The notes beneath the pieces were generated by a model. The model had not been told where the DNA came from. It was given only the letters and a program-made list of their open reading frames with translations, and ran no database searches. DNA of 64,000 bases from JANNMJ01 sp031425525 (GTDB lineage Bacteria; Bacteroidota; Bacteroidia; Cytophagales; Hymenobacteraceae), in contig JANPJM010000049.1 of assembly GCA_031425525.1 (NCBI GenBank), positions 68,482-132,481 of the forward strand, in the 5' to 3' direction. Position numbers and translations under genes: made by a program. Shown here piece by piece: positions 44,401 to 53,833 of the stretch; position 1 is the stretch's first letter; each line of letters starts with the position of its first letter.

Positions 44401-47400
44401 CTGCCAAGACTGTAGATGCGGATGAAATAAGGCTGGCCCACTACCAGGCCGCTGGCATCGATCTGCTCGGCGCCGCCCGTGACGGCATCCACGCATTCGA
44501 TGGTCTGGAACGTGCCCGACCCAGTGGGTACTTCGCGCAGCAGTTGCACCACCATATCTTTCCCGGCTTCTTCCTGCACCAGGATCGACGGAGAGGCAAT
44601 CGTGGGCGTGAACTTGTACCACACATCATCGTCGGGGGTGCCGAGGGCAGTGGGGGCGCAAGTCGGAATGCTCGCCGTAGCCGTGGCTAGGTTCGTCGTA
44701 CCGGCCGTAGGCGAGTTGCAGCCCGTCACGCCGACCGCCAGCGTGATGGCGCCGGCCGGCTGGTCGTTAGCAGGCGCCACCATTTCCTGCGCGCAGATCG
44801 TGAACGCACCGTTCGGCTCGCTCAAGGCGCCCTGCACCCGTACATAATAGGTAGTAGCGGGCGTGAGGCCCTGCGACACGAGGGTTTCGGTAAACGTCGT
44901 CGAGACGTTGCGGCACAATACGGTCGTGAACGTGCCGGCGCAACCACCCGTGCTGGTCATCAGTTGTACCACGGGGTTGAAGTTGGCCCCCGTTACGGTC
45001 AGGCGCAGGTTCGTGACCCCCGTTACCGTGTACCACACGTCGTTGACGGGCGTGGTCACGGAGCAGGTCGGCGGCAGCGGGGCCGTCGAGCCGGTAGCGT
45101 TTACGGTGGTGCCGTTGGTGGTAACACAGGTGGCATTTACGGGCAGAGCCACGGCGCCGGCGCACTCGTCGTTGGCCACGCTCACGAAGGTGCGCGCGCA
45201 GATCGTGAAGCTGCCGGTGTTGCTGGCCAGGGCACCCAGCGAGTGTACCCGTATGTAATACGTGCCGGCCGTCAGGCCCGAGCGCGAAATGCCCTCGATG
45301 CCCGAGGTGGTCGCGTTGGCGCAGCTAAGGTTGGTGGTGGGGGCGCCGCTGTAGAGGCTCAGAACGCCGTTGAACGAGCCAACGCCTGCCAAACTCACTT
45401 CCAGCGAGTTGTTGGCGCCGCCGAGCACCACGGAATACCACACGTCGTCGTCGGCGGTGCCGGCGCAGGGGTTGGTGGGCGTGGCCGTGGCCGTAGCGCC
45501 CAGGGTGGTGCCGTTGATGGGGGTGCAGGTGGCACCGCCGATGGCCACCGCGCCGGCCGGCTCGTCGTTGCCGGGGATGGGCGGCGTCACGAACACGTCG
45601 AGGCCGAAGGTGCTGTTGGAACTGGTACCGCCCGCGCCCACGTCCTGATGGTACACGCGCGCATAGTACGTCTGGCCGCCGGTGAGGGCCGTCGCCAGAA
45701 TGGTTTCCGAGCCGCCGTTGGTAGGCGTAGTTACGTTGGCGCAGCTAATGGCCGTGAAGCCGGCGCAGGTGCCGCTGAACAGTTGCAGCACCGGGTTGAA
45801 GTTATAGGAACCAGCCGCGCGCACCGAAATGGCCTTAGACCCTACGCCCGGCACCGTGAAGGCAAACCATACGTCGTCGTCGGGGGTGCCGGCCGTAGCC
45901 GGGCCCGTGCAGACGGGCACTGCCGGCAGTGCCGGGCTGGCCGTAGCCAATGCGGTGGTGTAAAGCGTGCAGAAAGCAGCGGCCGGGAATTCACCAACAC
46001 TTACTTGAATCGCCGAGCCGCAGTCGTCGTTGGCAGGGGCGGCGGCTGTCGGATCCGAAGCCGCTACGTAGGTGCCCGGCACGAACGCAATCCGCGTGTT
46101 GCAAGCCGGGGCGCCGCGCAGCAGGTCGTTGGCGAGGTTGGCAAACACCGCCGTGTTCTCGAATTGCTGCGACGCGATCTGGGTGGTAGGGTTGCCGTTG
46201 AGGCCTACCGAGTACGACGTGAGTGTGGTGCCGTTGCCCGCACCATCGAACTGCGACATCTGCCCGTACACAAACTCGACCCGGTCGGTGCCTTCGTAGA
46301 GTTTCACCTGGAAGTTGTGGTTCGAGCCCGTAACGAGGTCGCGCTGCCAGGTCATCCACTCAATGGTGAGTACCTGCGAACCGGCCAGGCCGCTCAAGGC
46401 GTACCGGATCGAATCGGTGGAAGCGCCGCTTAGATCGTCCCAGTACGGCGCCACGGTATTGGTGCCCACATCGAGGTCGTTGGTCAAGCGGTTGAGCGTC
46501 TCGGCGGTGTTGAATGTGAGCCAGCCGTTGGTCGAGATTTTCAGCCCACCCACGGCGGTTCCGGCCGTGGGGTAGTCGAAGTTGAACCCGTTGGGGAAGA
46601 ACGCGGGGTTGCTGAACGACATCTCGTTCGAGAGTTGATCGTCGGCGTTGGTCGTGGCAAACGGAACCGGCGCCGAAGCCGTTGGATCCATATCCGTCGG
46701 CCGGATGCTGCTAAAGCTGATGCCTTCCGTGCGCGTGATGGCGTAGGCCATCGGCGCTTTGGTGGTGGTGAAGTTCAGCGGCCCCACCCGGCTCGAATTG
46801 CTGCCACCGCAGTCGCGCCGTACGTACACATCGTAGGCGGTCTGCGGCAGGCGCCCCGTGATGGTGTAGGGCGAAGACGTGAGGCCGGTCACCAGGGTGC
46901 CGGTGCCGGGCATAAAGCCGGCTGGGCCAAACTCCACTTCAGTGGTGGTGCCGCCCACGCCCAGCGAGAAGCTCACTTCCGCCGAATTGCTCGTTACGTT
47001 CGTTACGCTCAGGCCGCCGGGCGATGGGCACGCCGGGGCGGGCGCAATCGTGACGGTGTAGTCTTCCGTCTCGCCGAAGGTGTAAACTTCGCAGGCGGCG
47101 CGCGGGGCCGTTTCTGATAGAATAACCCGCATCCGGGTGGTGCCCAGCGTGGCGCCCGCCGCAACCGTGATGATGGCTTGGGCCTGGCGTTCGGCTGCGG
47201 TGGCTACGTTTGAGACGGTGGCCGAGCCGGTACCAAATGCTACTTGCTCGCCGGGGTCGTTGAAGTCACCGTCTCGATTGAAATCGATGAAGGCCGTCAG
47301 GAAAGCGGCGAACAGGCTACCGCTCGGGTCAATAGCATTCACGCGCAGCGTGTACGACTCGCCGATCTGCAACGTGGTGGGGGCCACAGCCGTGAAATCG

Positions 47401-48836
47401 GTGTAGGTGCCGGTAGCCGCCGCATTATCGGAAATCGGCAAATCGCCGCCCACTACGTTGTCGAGGGTATTGAGGCGCACCCGGCCGATGTCGGTGTCGC
47501 CGGCGCTGGTAGCCGCCGATGAGCAGTAGCCCACCGTGCGGGTACCCACCGAATTGAGGGCCGCAGCCGGTTGGCCGCCGGGGTTCGTGGCGCCGGCGTC
47601 GGCCGTAATCACAATATCGCCGTCGGCGATGGAGGCATCGATGGTCTGGCCGATGGTGGCCGTGCCAGCGATGTCGAAGGTGACGAACAGGTAAGCGGTC
47701 GCCAGGGTAAACTGCTGGCTCAGGCCGCTGAACGTGGCGCCGCCGCCCGAGATGGACTGCGTCGTGCCGATCTGCGGATCAGTGCTGGCGCTGAACGTGG
47801 CGTCGGTCGAGTACCACAGCTTCGCGCCGCTCACGGTGGCGCTGGTGTTGGCCGTTGTGATGGCTACACTATTGAGTGTCAGTGTGCCGAGGTTGCCTGT
47901 CGTGGCTACGGTAGCGCGTAGGATTACGTTATTTGTCGAACTGACTTCTACATTGGTGACCGGCACCACCGGCGCGGTGATAGTGGCCGTAATGCCCGAA
48001 ATGGCACGCGTCACCGGCGCGGGCGGCGTAAAGGTGTACGTGGTGCCGCTGACGGGGATATGGAGCCCCGTGGTGGCGGGCGGTGTCGGGCGGGCTATCG
48101 ACCACGAAGACGTAGTACCAGTACCGGCCGTAGTGCTCGCAGTAGAAGACGAACTGGACGCTTTAGTCAGCGAGCGTACGTTGCCACTGGCGCCCTTCAG
48201 GCCCGCGTAGGTGGTGATGAACGCGTTGGTGCCGGCGGGATCGATAGTCCAGGTGCCGTGCTTGATTTGCACGGTGTTGCTGGTTTCGGTCAGAACAATT
48301 TGAAAATTGGCGGCCTGATACTGCCGGTTGCCCCAGTTATCGCCCACATTTTTCCACTGGATGGTGGTGGTTCGCGAACCCACCGCGCCCGTGGTGAGGT
48401 AGCGATACTCGGTGCCCCCCACGCCGGCGTTCCAGTCGGTGTTGGTCGCCGAAATCAGGTTTTCATCGGCTGCGTTGGTCGAGCTGAACGCGCTGCCAGT
48501 CGAGGTGGTGCGGCCGGTGCCGAACAGGGCATCCGTCGATGGGCCGGTCATGCCCACGGTGCCCAGCTTGATGAAGCCGTTGGTGTTGAGCATAAACCGG
48601 GTCATCGTCACGCCATTGTAGGTGAAGTTGAACCCGATGGGTAGCTCCGCCGAGGTAGCGTCGTTGTTGTTCGCCACGCTGATGGCGTTGCCGGTAGCGC
48701 CCAGGTCGGTGTACGTCCCGGTGGTGACGGCAAAAGAATAGGTGCTTACCTGCGCCTGCGCGCTGGAAGCACCTAGAAGCGCAATCGCGCCGGTGTACAG
48801 AAAGGCCCGGCAGCGTTGCCACGCGGCCTGAGCCAT
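41478..48836 (-). CDS. Very large T9SS cargo protein (2452 residues)
   Basis: The start is taken at ATG 48836 (MAQAAWQRCRAFLYTGAIALL), which gives a compact signal peptide ending SAQAQ; ATG 48902 is possible. Modules in order: an N-terminal lectin-like domain shared with the 37614 protein (TYTDLGATGNAISVANNNDA, FMLNTNGFIKLGT); a BNR-associated beta domain; a GEVED domain (DFNRDGDFNDPGEQ, FGETEDYTV); a fibronectin module; a second lectin-like domain (STNGWLTFNTAETLNR); five or six PPC-like repeats (DDVWYSVVLGGANNSLEV, GTYYIRVHS); a second BNR-associated domain; long beta repeats; and a type A sorting domain (VYPNPVAQNAELRV to ARGVYSLRV). It is a predicted surface-displayed multidomain adhesin; the ligand is unknown. 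It has its own terminator. Confidence 0.88.
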   Translation of the reverse strand: MAQAAWQRCRAFLYTGAIALLGASSAQAQVSTYSFAVTTGTYTDLGATGNAISVANNNDATSAELPIGFNFTYNGVTMTRFMLNTNGFIKLGTVGMTGPSTDALFGTGRTTSTGSAFSSTNAADENLISATNTDWNAGVGGTEYRYLTTGAVGSRTTTIQWKNVGDNWGNRQYQAANFQIVLTETSNTVQIKHGTWTIDPAGTNAFITTYAGLKGASGNVRSLTKASSSSSTASTTAGTGTTSSWSIARPTPPATTGLHIPVSGTTYTFTPPAPVTRAISGITATITAPVVPVTNVEVSSTNNVILRATVATTGNLGTLTLNSVAITTANTSATVSGAKLWYSTDATFSASTDPQIGTTQSISGGGATFSGLSQQFTLATAYLFVTFDIAGTATIGQTIDASIADGDIVITADAGATNPGGQPAAALNSVGTRTVGYCSSAATSAGDTDIGRVRLNTLDNVVGGDLPISDNAAATGTYTDFTAVAPTTLQIGESYTLRVNAIDPSGSLFAAFLTAFIDFNRDGDFNDPGEQVAFGTGSATVSNVATAAERQAQAIITVAAGATLGTTRMRVILSETAPRAACEVYTFGETEDYTVTIAPAPACPSPGGLSVTNVTSNSAEVSFSLGVGGTTTEVEFGPAGFMPGTGTLVTGLTSSPYTITGRLPQTAYDVYVRRDCGGSNSSRVGPLNFTTTKAPMAYAITRTEGISFSSIRPTDMDPTASAPVPFATTNADDQLSNEMSFSNPAFFPNGFNFDYPTAGTAVGGLKISTNGWLTFNTAETLNRLTNDLDVGTNTVAPYWDDLSGASTDSIRYALSGLAGSQVLTIEWMTWQRDLVTGSNHNFQVKLYEGTDRVEFVYGQMSQFDGAGNGTTLTSYSVGLNGNPTTQIASQQFENTAVFANLANDLLRGAPACNTRIAFVPGTYVAASDPTAAAPANDDCGSAIQVSVGEFPAAAFCTLYTTALATASPALPAVPVCTGPATAGTPDDDVWFAFTVPGVGSKAISVRAAGSYNFNPVLQLFSGTCAGFTAISCANVTTPTNGGSETILATALTGGQTYYARVYHQDVGAGGTSSNSTFGLDVFVTPPIPGNDEPAGAVAIGGATCTPINGTTLGATATATPTNPCAGTADDDVWYSVVLGGANNSLEVSLAGVGSFNGVLSLYSGAPTTNLSCANATTSGIEGISRSGLTAGTYYIRVHSLGALASNTGSFTICARTFVSVANDECAGAVALPVNATCVTTNGTTVNATGSTAPLPPTCSVTTPVNDVWYTVTGVTNLRLTVTGANFNPVVQLMTSTGGCAGTFTTVLCRNVSTTFTETLVSQGLTPATTYYVRVQGALSEPNGAFTICAQEMVAPANDQPAGAITLAVGVTGCNSPTAGTTNLATATASIPTCAPTALGTPDDDVWYKFTPTIASPSILVQEEAGKDMVVQLLREVPTGSGTFQTIECVDAVTGGAEQIDASGLVVGQPYFIRIYSLGSTATVQGDFTVCVSQQPKTVSTVAITQASTVAVGQGSADNPILRLQVRILGGVGNQRLQSITFRSNNSDATNADLNTNGVKLWVSRNTVFDGTAALIGSGRNFNGAGDVTFTPNYNFPGGQNYVYLTYNVKPTAVVGNTLDAQLLPTTVLIEGVNVTATTPNPTGTRAIAPPAPANDEPCAAIALTVQTVRPTFTAGTTNGAFDSSPTIVGTCQGLSNAEKDVFYRVIAPATGELNVDLRKPVGSTLGDTRLYLYSYTTCGGSLTVLDCDDDDGVGTLSSMHTTGLTPGATLMLRVAMDLTSDPTGTFEIAVTDRIIFTGGVSSALDPAVIGNFFPTIEPATVNANNPSLTTVLAASVVVAPANATTMPTAGTNLTLGGLDIRTGATLTHTAGTLTVNGATVVTGNFVSNPAATLALGTSGASASTLAVGAGTRTFENLTIGNIGAVLQGPGAVQIKRLLTLDGQLTTNGKPLTLLSDATGTAMAVNAVGGAVVGNARVQRYLDPSANPGLGYRHFSSPVTNTTVADLAATSFQPIVNSAYNAATDPNAYSLRPFPNVYDYAEPRITSAFPLFERGYRSPGDLTDALVSGRGYTVYLQGIVKPDFVGTLGNGDVTVPVENTNGLSNSGWNLLGNPYPSPIDWDSFAPATLTAAGLNVQVSVYKSEQPYANGLDGVYLTRANGMGSLTDGLIPMGQGIFVRRPATGSATLTFTNALRPLTYANPSHFRGLPTADTRPMVDLSLHQVGRVTADMTTVYFETGATPLADTYFDGYKLRSTGDMPSIFTRTATGDELAVNGLPLLDAATTTVVPLGVEVAITGAYKLNLAAIRNVPANVPVLLRDLMTGTTQDVRTNPAYAFSMDASHRGARFELVFGAANNPLGAATALGDVVVQVYPNPVAQNAELRVDLTNLPATVSAVGATLLDNLGRVVGRTSLVARDGALSGGIGTAGLARGVYSLRVQAGATTVVRRVVVE

Positions 48837-49133
48837 TGTCTTGAATTCGGGGTCGCCGCGACGTGCGGGGCGCGGAGCCCGTGGGGGAAAGAGGTGTTGC
48901 ATCCGGTTTGAGGGGATTGGTGGAAAAAAACTGACGGTTGATTCAGCGTAACAGCAGGGTGCAGCTACGCGCTAAAGCACAATCGGTAATAGATTGATGA
49001 TGCTAAGCTAACACTTTTTCCGCGATACGGAACTAGCGAGTTGCGATAGATTTCGGTGTGGTACGCAAGCAGTACAACTCGCCCAAGGCGTTTACTGGGT
49101 AGCTCGGTGCGCTGGTTAGGAAAAGCAGACTGT

Positions 49134-51305
49134 TCATCCGGCCCGCCACCGCACCTGCACGCGCACATCGGTGCGGCGCGGCCCCTGAATTTCTTCCAGC
49201 CCGGAGCCGATGGTGGTTTCGTCGCGCTGCAAGGTGCGGGCGGCGCGGAGCCATACATCGAGGTGGCGGTTGATGGCGTAACGCAGCACTCCGTATACCC
49301 GCGAGCCACGCCCGCTCAACGCCGGAATACTGAAGGCGTACAGCACGTCGGACTCATAGAGGTACTGGCGATTGTCGAAATTATCGGTATCGAACAAGGC
49401 AAACCGCGTGTCGAGCGCGACCCGCCGCGAAATGGCGAAGTTTAGGTCTTGGGCCACCGCGATGCCCGTAGTGCGCCCGCCCGCGCCCAGCCGGTACGAC
49501 GAGCCCTGCACCCGTGAGCGCAATTCGAGCTTTGCCGATGGCTTGAACGCGGCGTACACGACCATATTTTGCCGCGTGCCGAGGCCCACTTGCTGCACCG
49601 GATCGGCACCGACGGCGCTCGCCGACAGGTTGCGGTCTTTGCGCTCGACCCGAAATTGGGCGTACATCGTCGTGAGCTTGTCGGGGCGGTACAGGACGCG
49701 GGCGAGCCACTCGTCGCCGCCCGAATTGATGGTCGCCACCGTCGAGCGAAGCCACGGAAACCGGAAGCGGTCGTAGTACGCACTCAGCTCCCACTTGGCG
49801 ATGGGGCGGATTTTGATGCCCATGTACACCCCGCGCTCATTGACCGGAAAAGTGCCTTCGCCGAAGGCATTGCCGTAAAAAGACTGGAAATCGCGGGCGT
49901 AATCGCGCACGATAACCGCCGCATCTACCGTGGCGCTCAAACTCGCCACCACGCCGTGGACGTGACCCCAGCCGCCGCTTTTGCTGCGCGCCGATTCGCC
50001 AAAAACCGTCGCCGAGCCCACCGTCCAGGAGTAATGCGCGCCGAGGCCGGTGTTGTCGGTGCCCCGAAAGGCAAAGCGGTTGTACGGTAAATCGCGGCGC
50101 TGGATGGCAGCCGAATAGTTCGTGGCCACGCCCGTGAGACCCACTTGCAACGTACGCGACGGGGCTGTCCAGGTGACATCGGCGCCGCCGAGGGTTTCCG
50201 TGACGTTGCGCCGCCGCGCCAACTCGCTGGTGGTGCGGTGAAAGCCCGTGAGCGAGAGCGCCGAAAAGCTCTCGCCGATGATTTGGTCGCTATCGAGGCT
50301 ATCGACGACGAGCCCCGACCCATCGACCCGCTTCCGCGAGCCGAACGCCGAAACCTCCACGCCGCCACCCACGCGCACCGTGGCCGCCGCCCCGCGTAAG
50401 TAAATGGTTTCCAACACTGAGGTGTACGGCCGGATGCCCGAATTGGGCCGCCGGACCGTAGCCACGGTTTCGGCGCCTTTGCCTACCGCAAAGCCCGCGC
50501 TCAAGAGCAAGCCCTGCCCAAACTGTACCTGGTAATCGCCGACGGCGACGGTTTTCAATCGCCCGCGCTCGTACAGCACGGCGTGCGCCGAGAGAAAATC
50601 GGGGCCGTATTGGCGGTTGTCGGGGTTCCAGCGGAGTTGCTCGCCGGCGTCTTTTTCGGCCGTAATCCCGAAGGAATAATCGTGAAAGTGGGTTGTGCGA
50701 AACCGCGCATACATCTGCTCCGGCGAGCCCAAGTAGCGACTGGAGGGTCTGCCTTGGTAGAGCGTGGGGGCCGTGTAGCCCTTTTTTCCTTCCAGCGTCC
50801 GCGATACGCGCACAATCAAGGCAGTATTGTCGCCGTCGGTGAGGCGCGCGAAAAACTTGCGCCGGTCAGTTTGCAAGCCGGTTTCGGGCACCGTCACGAA
50901 CGGCAGCAGCTTGTACACGGTCGGCAGGTCGAAGCCGGGCACGGCTTGCAGCTCGTAGAGCGAGAGCAGCGCGCCGTGCTGGCGCAGGTGTCGTTGCAGG
51001 CTTGCTATCTGATTGGGAGTCAGGATAAATAACGAGCCCAATTCTTCAGGCGTCGCGGTGTTGAGGTTGAGCGGCGACTGAAAATACTGCGACAGATTTT
51101 CGTACAGATCTTCGTAGGAAGCAGAAGCGTCATCGCCGCCTTGTTGGGCGAAAAGCTCCTGAATCAGGAGGTCGAAATCGAGGTTTTGCGGGCGCCGGTA
51201 CTGTTGGGCACCCGCGCCAAAGCTGCCCAGCAGTAAGAGCAGCAGTAAAACAGACCCGGCCAGACGCTTCGTCGGGCGGCGGGTGCCGGTGACGGGCGCG
51301 CTCAT
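49134..51305 (-). CDS. Helix-hairpin-helix / outer-membrane barrel protein
   Basis: It has 723 residues from ATG 51305, overlapping the upstream gene's stop by four bases (ATGA), so the two are translationally coupled. A signal peptide (LAGSVLLLLLLLGSFGAGAQ) is followed by a ComEA-type helix-hairpin-helix pair (about 75-140; SPLNLNTATPEELGSLFILTPNQ, LLSLYELQAVPGFDLPTVYKLL). The rest (about 150-723) consists of alternating strands typical of a large outer-membrane barrel (YGITAEKDAGEQLRWNP, GDYQVQFGQGLLLSAGFAVGKG). HhH pairs bind DNA without sequence specificity, but in this family their role is unproven. The protein is found mainly in Bacteroidota. Function is unknown; a role in DNA passage or in surface assembly are both guesses. 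Confidence 0.78.
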   Translation of the reverse strand: MSAPVTGTRRPTKRLAGSVLLLLLLLGSFGAGAQQYRRPQNLDFDLLIQELFAQQGGDDASASYEDLYENLSQYFQSPLNLNTATPEELGSLFILTPNQIASLQRHLRQHGALLSLYELQAVPGFDLPTVYKLLPFVTVPETGLQTDRRKFFARLTDGDNTALIVRVSRTLEGKKGYTAPTLYQGRPSSRYLGSPEQMYARFRTTHFHDYSFGITAEKDAGEQLRWNPDNRQYGPDFLSAHAVLYERGRLKTVAVGDYQVQFGQGLLLSAGFAVGKGAETVATVRRPNSGIRPYTSVLETIYLRGAAATVRVGGGVEVSAFGSRKRVDGSGLVVDSLDSDQIIGESFSALSLTGFHRTTSELARRRNVTETLGGADVTWTAPSRTLQVGLTGVATNYSAAIQRRDLPYNRFAFRGTDNTGLGAHYSWTVGSATVFGESARSKSGGWGHVHGVVASLSATVDAAVIVRDYARDFQSFYGNAFGEGTFPVNERGVYMGIKIRPIAKWELSAYYDRFRFPWLRSTVATINSGGDEWLARVLYRPDKLTTMYAQFRVERKDRNLSASAVGADPVQQVGLGTRQNMVVYAAFKPSAKLELRSRVQGSSYRLGAGGRTTGIAVAQDLNFAISRRVALDTRFALFDTDNFDNRQYLYESDVLYAFSIPALSGRGSRVYGVLRYAINRHLDVWLRAARTLQRDETTIGSGLEEIQGPRRTDVRVQVRWRAG

Positions 51306-52183
51306 TGACCCAGCGCGTTACCGGGCGTGGGAGTGCCCGCTGCGGCCACGCTACCGAACGTATACGTCAAGCCCACGTGGTGGCTCAAGCCGAGGCGCGA
51401 TTGCGTGCCGAGGGCGTAATCGAGCTGAAAATCGCTTTTGCGGGCGCCTACGCCAAAGTTGAACGCCTCGGTAAGGGCATTGAACCCCGCCCGAACCGCC
51501 ACCGCCGGGTGCGGCACGTACTCGACGCCCCCAACCACGGCCGCTGCTAAATCGATGTTTTTGTGCAACTCCAGGTTCACGAGCAGCTTGTCGCTGGGTC
51601 GGTAGGAGAAGCCGCCTTTGAGCAACGTGGGTAGCCGTTCGTCGGTATCGGGGTTGATTTTGACTTGGTTGAGGTTGTAGCCGTAGGCGCCCAGCCAGAG
51701 TTTGGGCCGCAACTGCACTAGCCCGCCCGCCGAAACCGCCACCGCGCGGCGGCTTTGCAGCCCTTCCGTCGCGATTTGCAACATATCGGCCTTGATTCCC
51801 AAACTGAACGGCCCTTGCCGGTACGCATACCCCAGGCCGGCGCGCGTTTCAGAATAAACGGCATCACCGAACCGCACTACGTCGAGGCCCGCCACGCCTA
51901 ATCGGCCGCTTTGCACCGGCAGCGCTCCCGCCAGCCCGCCCGTGCGGAAGGCGCTGACGCCAAAGCGGTTATCGGCGTAAACGCCGAGCGTAGGGCGGGT
52001 GAGCCAGCCCAGTCCGCCGATATTGTTGCTCACGGCCCACGCATCGCTGAGGGTAACGGCGGCGTTGGCGAGCCCCACGGCGCGGGCGCCGGTAGGGGCG
52101 GGCTCGTTGCCGGCACGGGCCGGCCCCGCGAGCAGCCCCGCGAACGCGAGCAAAAACAGAATTCGGGTAGGATGTAGATACAT
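51302..52183 (-). CDS. PorV/PorQ-like outer-membrane protein
   Basis: It has 293 residues from ATG 52183 with signal peptide (RILFLLAFAGLLAGPARAG). The early motif TGARAVGLANAAVTLSDAWAVSNNIGGLGWLTRPTLGV is the PorV/PorQ-type N-terminal signature (here with NNIGGL instead of the NPA found in PorV). The rest has barrel strands and ends LSHHVGLTYTFGSVAAAG. It precedes and overlaps the HhH barrel gene by four bases. It is a separate gene from porV at 9897 and shorter. It may be the partner of the HhH protein. No direct evidence ties it to T9SS. Confidence 0.75.
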   Translation of the reverse strand: MYLHPTRILFLLAFAGLLAGPARAGNEPAPTGARAVGLANAAVTLSDAWAVSNNIGGLGWLTRPTLGVYADNRFGVSAFRTGGLAGALPVQSGRLGVAGLDVVRFGDAVYSETRAGLGYAYRQGPFSLGIKADMLQIATEGLQSRRAVAVSAGGLVQLRPKLWLGAYGYNLNQVKINPDTDERLPTLLKGGFSYRPSDKLLVNLELHKNIDLAAAVVGGVEYVPHPAVAVRAGFNALTEAFNFGVGARKSDFQLDYALGTQSRLGLSHHVGLTYTFGSVAAAGTPTPGNALGQ

Positions 52184-52253
52184 GAAGCGCCAATATACTA
52201 GAGATTTGCGGAGTGGGCGCCTGACTGCGTGGGGCCAGATGCGCGCCGGAGCC

Positions 52254-52261
52254 TACGTTTG
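52254..52261 (+). promoter_or_regulatory. -7 box (TACGTTTG) of the endonuclease
   Basis: It matches TAnnTTTG and lies seven bases before ATG 52269, predicting an almost leaderless mRNA. It is inside the 85-base gap between divergent genes. Confidence 0.55.
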
Positions 52262-52268
52262 TGGTCTG

Positions 52269-53723
52269 ATGCCCATTCGACTTCTCATCTCCGCGTTGTG
52301 GCTGCTGACCGTCACGGCCGCCGCCTGCGACCGTCCGCCGACGTCGGTTGTCCGCCCGCCGGTGGCGGGTGCGCCCCTGCTCAACCCGCCGCCGGGGGTC
52401 AGCGAGTCCTTCGATAAAGGCCGAAAGGGCGCTTACACCACTGCCGAAGAAGTGCTACCCAGCGGCCCGTGGCTGCTCACCGAAACCCTGATCGGTGGGA
52501 GCGCGCAAGACCATAAAAACGGCCGCGCCGCCCTGCGGATGAAACCCGACGGCCGCGCCGAAATGCGCTTCGATGTGGCGGGCGCGGTGCGCGTGACGGT
52601 GCGCGCCGCCGCGTTTGGTAAGGATGCCCCCGCGCCGTGGCAGTTGTTGCTGTCGCAGAACCAGGGGCGCTCGTGGAACACCGTAACGGCCACGCAAACC
52701 GCCGCCGAAGGCGCCTTGCGCGAAGTAAGCATCGTGGTGGCGCCGCGTGGGCCGGTGCGGTTTGCGCTAAAGCACGCGGGCGCTGATGGCCGCATCAATT
52801 TCGATGATTTTCGGGTCGAGGTGAACACTTCCGGCGCCACCGCCGTGGTGGTGCCGGCGGAGGTTCCCAGCGCCCCAAGCCCTGCCCCCGCCGACCGGGC
52901 GCCATCGGCGGCAGCGTCCCCGCGCGTGCCGCGCGGAAACGCGGAAACCGGCACCCGCAACCGGCTAAACGTCAATCATCTCGCCCTCGGCAATCCGTCG
53001 AATGCGACCCCTGACGATCCGACCAACTACCTCCTTACCCGGCCCGAATACGCGCTCTCGTACAACCGCGCGAAAAACACCGCCAATTGGGTAAGCTGGC
53101 ACCTGAGCAACCGCTGGAAAGGCGACGCCAAGCGCTCGCCCGGTTTTGCGCCGGACGAGGCGCTGCCCGCCGGTTTTTACCGCGTCGAGACCCGCGATTA
53201 CTCCGGCTCCGGCTTCGACCGAGGCCATCTGTGCCCCTCCGACGACCGCGATTTTTCGCCCCTCGAAAACGCCGCCACCTTCCGCCTGACCAACATCATT
53301 CCGCAGGCACCGGCCAACAACCAAGGCCCGTGGCGCGAGCTGGAAGAGTACGCCCGCACGCTCGCGGCGCGCGGTAGCGAGCTGTATATCGTGGCCGGCC
53401 CGGCCGGGCAGGGCGGCACGGGCACCAACGGCCCGGCCACCACCATCGGGCGCGGGGCGCAGCAAATCGTGGTGCCCCGCTGGACGTGGAAAATCGTGGC
53501 CGTAGTCCCGCGCGGGGCCACCACCGCCGCGCTACCGGTGCCCACCCGCGTGATCGCGATTCAGATGCCCAATGACCAATCCGTCGAGCATCATCACTGG
53601 GGTGAATACCGCGTGTCGGTAGCCGAAATCGAAAAGCTGACGGGCTACGATTTCTTCCGGTTCCTACCCAAAGACGCCCAACGCACCCTGGAAACGCGCG
53701 CGGACGACGGGCCTACGCGGTAG
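52269..53723 (+). CDS. DNA/RNA non-specific endonuclease, lipoprotein
   Basis: It has 484 residues from ATG 52269 (MPIRLLISALWLLTVTAAACDR); the TAAAC end of the signal suggests lipid attachment at Cys20. Residues about 50-200 are a beta-sandwich that resembles a carbohydrate-binding fold. The Pro/Ala-rich linker (about 200-230) leads to the NUC domain (about 235-475) with the catalytic motif FDRGHLCPSDDR (His), TNIIPQAPANNQGPW (metal-binding Asn) and the last beta strands (RVSVAEIEKLTGYDFF). Relatives degrade any DNA and RNA with Mg2+. Surface attachment suggests nutrient scavenging or defence of the envelope. No immunity gene is adjacent. Start support comes from the TACGTTTG box. Confidence 0.9.
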   Translation: MPIRLLISALWLLTVTAAACDRPPTSVVRPPVAGAPLLNPPPGVSESFDKGRKGAYTTAEEVLPSGPWLLTETLIGGSAQDHKNGRAALRMKPDGRAEMRFDVAGAVRVTVRAAAFGKDAPAPWQLLLSQNQGRSWNTVTATQTAAEGALREVSIVVAPRGPVRFALKHAGADGRINFDDFRVEVNTSGATAVVVPAEVPSAPSPAPADRAPSAAASPRVPRGNAETGTRNRLNVNHLALGNPSNATPDDPTNYLLTRPEYALSYNRAKNTANWVSWHLSNRWKGDAKRSPGFAPDEALPAGFYRVETRDYSGSGFDRGHLCPSDDRDFSPLENAATFRLTNIIPQAPANNQGPWRELEEYARTLAARGSELYIVAGPAGQGGTGTNGPATTIGRGAQQIVVPRWTWKIVAVVPRGATTAALPVPTRVIAIQMPNDQSVEHHHWGEYRVSVAEIEKLTGYDFFRFLPKDAQRTLETRADDGPTR

Positions 53724-53833
53724 TCGCGCCATCGTGTCATCGCTGTCGGGTACTCCTGTATGTTACCCCGTTAGCGGGTCTAGTGAAAAGTAGAGGGTTG
53801 GGTATCTTCCCCACCCCAATGCACAACCTCTGA

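Noticed and set aside
44964..46433. A 489-residue plus-strand frame inside the giant cargo gene
   Set aside because: It is the opposite strand of PPC-like repeats and shows only Gly/Arg/Ala-rich sequence without any domain.
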